A stretch of 34,222 nt of DNA from Nitrospirota bacterium. GTDB lineage: Bacteria; Nitrospirota; Leptospirillia; Leptospirillales; Leptospirillaceae. A program made the position numbers and the translations under genes. Of the stretch, positions 30,711-34,222 are shown in pieces; positions within the stretch are counted from its first letter, which is position 1; each line of letters starts with the position of its first letter. The stretch covers positions 1-34,222 of the forward strand of contig JAJYYA010000008.1 in NCBI GenBank assembly GCA_021801345.1, written 5' to 3'. Under the pieces are notes generated by a model. The model was not told where the DNA came from and made no database searches. It was given only the letters and a program-made list of their open reading frames with translations.

Positions 30711-30731
30711 CAGGAGGGCCAGACCCTCCTG
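30711..30731 (-). terminator. hairpin that fits a minus-strand terminator
   Basis: An 8-bp perfect stem CAGGAGGG/CCCTCCTG with a 5-nt loop. Read on the minus strand it is followed by T5, so it suits termination of leftward transcripts. The only leftward gene upstream ends at 31982, beyond thyX. Read to the right it has no T-run but lies 25 nt after the exported protein gene. Confidence 0.45.
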
Positions 30732-30965
30732 CCAATCTCCCGAACCCTCGACAGCCTGCCTGATCTCACCTTCTTTCCAGCCTGACCATCCCGCCCGACC
30801 GCACCCATCCATTCGGAAGGGGGGGCCGGAGGCCAGGCCGGAGCTCCCCCCCTCCCCCTCCATCGAACGCTCCCCGATGAGCGACACCTTCGCCCTTTTC
30901 CTTTGCCTGTCCACACAAGTTACCCCCAAAATCGAACCCCTACCGTGCAGCCCTCCTCGGGACTC

Positions 30966-30994
30966 TGTCCATTCGGGGGAAATCGTGCTAGGAT
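30966..30994 (+). promoter_or_regulatory. candidate thyX promoter
   Basis: TGTCCA, 17 bp, then TAGGAT preceded by TGC (extended -10 form). It lies about 48 bp before the thyX ATG. The -35 matches the consensus at only 3 of 6 positions. The remaining gap from 30732 shows no gene, only a GC-rich inverted repeat near 30820-30860. Confidence 0.35.
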
Positions 30995-31041
30995 TTCTCG
31001 TCTAAAAAACGCGAACGTCCTCATTCTCCGCGGAGTGCCCC

Positions 31042-31854
31042 ATGGCCACATACAATGAAGGAACCCGGGAGATCGCCCAGGAGATCGAGGCGAGGCTTCT
31101 GGAAAATCCGGACTACTCACGACGGCTTGGAGAGTTCGGCTTTATCGAGCTCGAGGAGACATGGGGGGACGAAACAACCATTCTCAACACCGCCCGGGTC
31201 TCGACCTCCAACCGGCGCCTCAGGAACCTCTCAGACCTTACGGAGAAGGACAAGAACCTTCTCTTTCATCTTCTCTCCCAGCACCATGGAACCCCCTTCG
31301 AAACGGTCTACTTCCGTTTTCGCTTCATTGCCCCCATCTTCGTCCTGCGGCAATGGGTCAAGCACCGGATCTCGACCTGGAACGAGTTCTCCATGCGCTA
31401 TCGTAAGCCGATCTCGGCCTACTACGTTCCGGACGAGAAGGCCCTGACGGTCGACGGATTTCCCGTTCTGACCCCCGACCAGATCGAGCGCTACGCCGAT
31501 CTCATGGAGCGCATCTTTGCCTTCTACGAAGCGGAGTACCAGGAGTCCTGCCGGCGCATCGACCAGGCCGCCTCGGAAGGGCGGCTCCCGGGAGAGAAGA
31601 AGGATCCTGCCGCAAGAAACCCCTACCGGGCCAGGGCCCGGGAGCTTCTCCGGTCGGCCATGCCCGTCTCGGCCTACAGCGATGTCTACTGGACAGTGAA
31701 CTTTCGCTCTCTGATGAACTTCTTCGATCTCCGGACGAAGGAAAATGCCCAGTACGAAATCCGGGAATATGCGCTCGCCGCCCGCGAGCTCTTCGCCCGA
31801 AAGTTTCCTCTCCTTTCGGAGCTCTACGAAAAATCCGGAAGCGGACCGGAATAG
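31042..31854 (+). CDS. thyX: FAD-dependent thymidylate synthase ThyX
   Basis: A 270-residue flavoenzyme that makes dTMP from dUMP with NADPH and methylenetetrahydrofolate. The ThyX motif region is QWVKHRISTWNEFSMRYRK. It fits RHR-X7-S except that the first Arg is Lys (Lys107, His108, Arg109, Ser117). Other family elements are RVSTSNRRLR near residue 52, HHGTPFETVYFRFRFIAPIF and PVSAYSDVYWTVNFRSLMNFFDLR near the end. A GGAG site lies seven bases before the ATG. It is a single gene; no thyA is in view. Confidence 0.95.
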   Translation: MATYNEGTREIAQEIEARLLENPDYSRRLGEFGFIELEETWGDETTILNTARVSTSNRRLRNLSDLTEKDKNLLFHLLSQHHGTPFETVYFRFRFIAPIFVLRQWVKHRISTWNEFSMRYRKPISAYYVPDEKALTVDGFPVLTPDQIERYADLMERIFAFYEAEYQESCRRIDQAASEGRLPGEKKDPAARNPYRARARELLRSAMPVSAYSDVYWTVNFRSLMNFFDLRTKENAQYEIREYALAARELFARKFPLLSELYEKSGSGPE

Positions 31855-31864
31855 CCGATCCCTC

Positions 31865-31884
31865 CTGACGGAGAGCTCCGTCAG
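31865..31884. repeat. perfect inverted repeat after thyX
   Basis: CTGACGGAG and CTCCGTCAG face each other with AG between, 10 nt after the thyX stop. No T-run follows, so it may be a processing or stability stem, or a weak bidirectional terminator between convergent genes. The rest of the gap to 31981 shows nothing. Confidence 0.5.
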
Positions 31885-31981
31885 AGACTTCTTGTCTCCC
31901 CCCGTCAGGCAAAACGGCCCGTCACGCCCCGGATCTGGGCAATGCCCCTCCCCCCGGACGCGCCTTTCCGCCATGGCCTTT

Positions 31982-33073
31982 TCAGAAGGGCGTGGCGTGA
32001 AGCCCCATCTTTTTTAAAAGCCATCCGTAGAAAAAGGTCGTGTAGAGGACATATCTCTGCCCCATGAAAGAGGAGTCCGCTCCGTAGGGCGACTGGTAGG
32101 CCACGCTCACCTGATACCAGTCGGCCTGGTAGTTCATCTCGTAGGAGAGATACCCCTCCGTCAGCCCGTAGTAGCCGTTGTTCGAGAGGTTCACGAGAGT
32201 TCGAGACTCGATCGCAGGGGTGAGATGGGCAAGAAAGTCCGGCATCTTCACCCCCTCGATGTCATGGAGGTACATCAGGCTGTATTCGAGCGCTCCGTCG
32301 AAGCGAAAGGAGTTCCCGTAGTCGTAGGTTCCCATGAAGTCCGAAAGGGGCATGGGCCCGTTCCCGAAGGGCACGATCCCCGCGATGTCGGTCTGGAGGG
32401 CGAAGGGGCGAAGGAATCGGGAGGAGAGGTCTCCCAGCCCCTTGTTGAAGACCAGGTAGGAGTAGAGGGTGAAGGGGTTGCCCTCTCCGACGGCAGAGCC
32501 TCCCACCGGCGTGATGCCCCGCATGATGAAGGTCGTGAAGATCTCGTGGGGATCGTTTTCGTAGAGAAGGAGCTTGCCCTGAAGGCCCGCATACTGGAGA
32601 CCCGCATATCCCTTTCCGGGTGTCCAGAGCGCGATGGTGCGGGTATCTGCCCGCAGGCTGAAGTGGTGCGTCAGCCTTTTTTCCAGCATGATCGGCGTGG
32701 TAAACGCGCTGGAGCCTCCCGGCATCCCCCCGTAGGCCGGCATGAGGGTGAGCTGGTTGTCGATGTCCCCGTCCTTTACGATGAGCGGCTCGAGAAAGAT
32801 CCGATTCCCGGCATGGGCCAGACCGCTCGAGAGCATCCCGGTCGTGGCATTGGTGCCAGCCGAAGAGGGTGCCGCAGACGACACCGCTCCCCCCGCCGGA
32901 ACGACGGGGACGGGCGAGGACGGAGATCCCGAAAGGGAGCCCTCCCCCCCTCCAGACGCGGAAAGTGGCGCAGAAAAAGCCGCTCCAGCGGCCCCCGACC
33001 ATAAAAGAAACAACCCGACACAAAAAGAACGAGCCAAAAGGCTCCTTCCCCAGACCTTTTTCTCAACACCCAC
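31982..33073 (-). CDS. exported beta-barrel-like protein of unknown function
   Basis: A 363-residue protein. A signal peptide (SLLARSFCVGLFLLWSGAAGAA) is followed by a 50-residue Gly/Ser/Ala/Pro linker, then strand-rich sequence with many aromatic residues: HHFSLRADTRTIALW, AGLQYAGLQGKLLLYEN, FTLYSYLVFNKG, FRFDGALEYSLMYLH, EGYLSYEMNYQADWYQVSVAYQS, RYVLYTTFFYGWLL. The chain ends in Phe, consistent with an outer-membrane barrel. The low-complexity linker resembles that of the porin at the left edge, but the barrels do not look alike. The start is GTG 33073 with AAAGGA seven bases upstream; 28 more codons upstream are open without a signal. The function is unknown. Confidence 0.7.
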   Translation of the reverse strand: MGVEKKVWGRSLLARSFCVGLFLLWSGAAGAAFSAPLSASGGGEGSLSGSPSSPVPVVPAGGAVSSAAPSSAGTNATTGMLSSGLAHAGNRIFLEPLIVKDGDIDNQLTLMPAYGGMPGGSSAFTTPIMLEKRLTHHFSLRADTRTIALWTPGKGYAGLQYAGLQGKLLLYENDPHEIFTTFIMRGITPVGGSAVGEGNPFTLYSYLVFNKGLGDLSSRFLRPFALQTDIAGIVPFGNGPMPLSDFMGTYDYGNSFRFDGALEYSLMYLHDIEGVKMPDFLAHLTPAIESRTLVNLSNNGYYGLTEGYLSYEMNYQADWYQVSVAYQSPYGADSSFMGQRYVLYTTFFYGWLLKKMGLHATPF

Positions 33074-33576
33074 CTCTCTGTCCTTTCTCAAACTCCGGAT
33101 TGCCCAAAATAAGAATCGCGCAAGAGGCCCGGCATAAGGAGGCCCCTTCCGCGACAAACCGACAGCGACTTTTTCTTTTTCCTTCGACCGGATCTCTTCC
33201 TTCGGTCCGACAGGCGCAAAGAGACCGATCCCGTCCGACCCAAGAATCCATCATATCAGACGGCCTCCATAGCGACCATCAAGACGGGCGTCAGACACAA
33301 GAAATGTGCCGTCCTGCTCCAAGAATGACTCGCCCTCCGGTGACTGAGAGGCTCGCCGATTGAGAGAGCGATAGAGGGCATAAGATACCGGCAGGAAGAG
33401 AACGGCTCAGAAAAAAACCCTCGAAATTGTGGGGGAATCGTGCTGTTTTGCAAAAGAGGGTTTGAAAAGACGCGCGAGGGAGGTTCGTCAGAGAGAGAGC
33501 CAAAACATCGGCCGGTCAGAACCCTCGCCGAACTTTCTCGGGAGGAAGCCCGGTCTCCCGTGAGCCGGCAGAAGGG
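33074..33576. other. long gene-free region
   Basis: No supported gene. An inverted repeat AAACCCTC/GAGGGTTT lies near 33415-33465. A TATGAT (-10-like, minus strand, about 33250) could serve the leftward exported-protein gene, but its -35 is poor. Confidence 0.4.
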
Positions 33577-33815
33577 CTCCTTTAGAAGGAGATCCCTCGA
33601 TGAAACGTCACGGGAGAGGGCTCCCCGCAGATTCGCTTGGATCTTCCCTCAGCTCCGTGCGATCTTTTGTCGAACAGGGGCCGTTCCGGCATCAACCGAT
33701 CGATCGAAAAGCATTTTCCAACCTGATTAGAACGATTGCTCAGCCGGGCGGAGCCAAGTTTCTGAGGTGCCGAGTTCAAGAACGCCCGGAAGGCGACGCA
33801 TCGGCAGGGCCATGA
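33577..33815 (+). pseudogene. short gene with SD hairpin, interrupted by the inverted-repeat element
   Basis: A near-perfect ribosome site (AAGGAG, eight bases before the ATG at 33600) opens a frame of 71 codons beginning MKRHGRGLPADSLGSSLSS. From codon 41 on the coding sequence is the inserted 156-bp element (starts at 33721), so the original product is lost after about 40 residues. I do not recognise those residues. CTCCTT (33577-33582) pairs with the SD AAGGAG (33586-33591) across a TAG loop, which would hide the ribosome site in a hairpin. The gene may be real but truncated; without homologues it remains tentative. Confidence 0.4.
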
Positions 33816-33876
33816 GCCAAAAGCGCCGCCTGAGGCTGACCAAAGGAATCCGGATGAGCAATCGTTCTAATCAGGT
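33721..33876 (+). mobile_element. 156-bp MITE-like element with 22-bp perfect inverted ends
   Basis: The bases 33721-33742 are the exact reverse complement of 33855-33876. The 112-bp centre is GC-rich. A 34-codon frame in it (starting GAEFKNARKAT, ending DEQSF) stops at a TAA inside the right repeat. That is where insertion-sequence transposase genes usually end, so it may be an internally deleted IS that kept its ends. I see no direct target duplication at the flanks. The IS family is not recognised. Confidence 0.65.
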
Positions 33877-34222
33877 CATATTAATAGTTCCATCAAGCCA
33901 GTGGCAAAATGGCGGAAACTGGGTGAGCTATTGCGTTTAGGATCCATATATGCCGCTATTTTGCGAGCCACCTCACATTTGGGTAGATATTGATTTCCAG
34001 TGTAATAGCCAGCTTTTTGCAAAACAAGCAACAATTTTTCCCAAGTTCCACCCGTGATGGCATCGGAGTGTCGGAAGCCGTGTTTTGTAGCTAATGAGGC
34101 TGTTGCAAAACTATAAGTTACTGTGGAGTATGAATTATTAAAAAGCTTACATAAGTTATTGCCAAATATAGCTACATAATATCCACAAGTATTTACTTGC
34201 ATTATTTTCAACAAAATGTCAT
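33876..34222 (-). CDS. AT-rich foreign open frame, runs off the window
   Basis: The minus-strand frame is open from the window edge to a TGA at 33876-33878, about 115 codons. Its composition (near 40% GC by eye) differs sharply from the rest of the window and starts exactly at the right inverted repeat. The sequence contains SFATASLATKHGFRHSDAIT, GGTWEKLLLVLQKAGYYTGN and YLPKCEVARKIAAYMDPKRN. I recognise no family. Codons such as TTA, ATA and AAA are common, unlike the host genes. It is probably acquired DNA (phage, plasmid or genomic island), and the 5' end lies outside. Confidence 0.55.
   Translation of the reverse strand, partial: DILLKIMQVNTCGYYVAIFGNNLCKLFNNSYSTVTYSFATASLATKHGFRHSDAITGGTWEKLLLVLQKAGYYTGNQYLPKCEVARKIAAYMDPKRNSSPSFRHFATGLMELLI

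Noticed and set aside
1-34222. tRNA, rRNA or CRISPR loci
   Set aside because: I found no T-loop GTTCGAATC-type signatures in the gaps, no rRNA-like stretches, and no regularly spaced direct repeats.

Overview
The window is GC-rich (about 60% by eye), gene-dense bacterial chromosome with very short intergenic gaps. Many stop/start overlaps are of the GTGA or ATGA type, and GTG and TTG starts are frequent. There are no rRNA or tRNA genes and no CRISPR array. The gene mix (outer-membrane barrels, a YCF48-type propeller, a DsrE/F/H trio, ThyX, typical 2-Cys peroxiredoxin, HtrA plus RuvCAB) fits a Gram-negative chemolithotroph. A Leptospirillum-like member of the Nitrospirota is my best guess, but this is an inference from gene content and style, not proven by the sequence.

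Left part (1-9998). A truncated outer-membrane porin gene (minus) is followed by an AT-rich regulatory gap, a DUF2231 membrane protein (plus), and a convergent PLP-dependent trans-sulfuration enzyme (minus). Next is a plus-strand protein built from a degenerate GGDEF and a degenerate HD domain. A minus-strand run follows, in transcription order: YCF48-like exported propeller, unknown membrane-anchored protein, DsrE-, DsrF- and DsrH-like proteins, then OppC- and OppB-type permeases with no ATPase or binding protein in view. A large unknown secreted protein closes this part.

Small accessory island (about 10085-10850). It holds a frameshifted tnpB (IS200/IS605 OrfB) remnant and an in-frame chimera of a PIN-toxin N-terminus with its HicB-like antitoxin. 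An aldehyde dehydrogenase follows (plus).

Middle (12557-19186, minus). One tightly packed cluster contains, in transcription order, a conserved hypothetical, an ABM-fold protein, a PP-loop ATP pyrophosphatase, a COG0731-like radical SAM enzyme, a histone-deacetylase-family amidohydrolase, an unknown protein, a Cys4 zinc-ribbon protein and fructose-1,6-bisphosphatase. A separate SDH/ClpP-like membrane serine protease lies upstream, and a small outer-membrane barrel diverges from it.

20097-26502 (minus). An apparent operon runs gamma-carbonic anhydrase, histidine kinase, response regulator, HtrA protease, RuvC, RuvA, RuvB. It joins envelope sensing and proteolysis to Holliday-junction processing. 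The carbonic anhydrase start codon directly follows a G10 tract.

Right part (26725-34222). A lipoprotein, a peroxiredoxin with clear promoter and terminator, a HAD phosphatase-like protein, a small outer-membrane barrel, an exported unknown and thyX lie on the plus strand, with a larger exported barrel-like protein on the minus strand. The last 500 bases hold a short gene interrupted by a 156-bp element with perfect 22-bp inverted ends. Immediately beyond it, AT-rich DNA of clearly different composition carries an unrecognised open frame that runs off the window.
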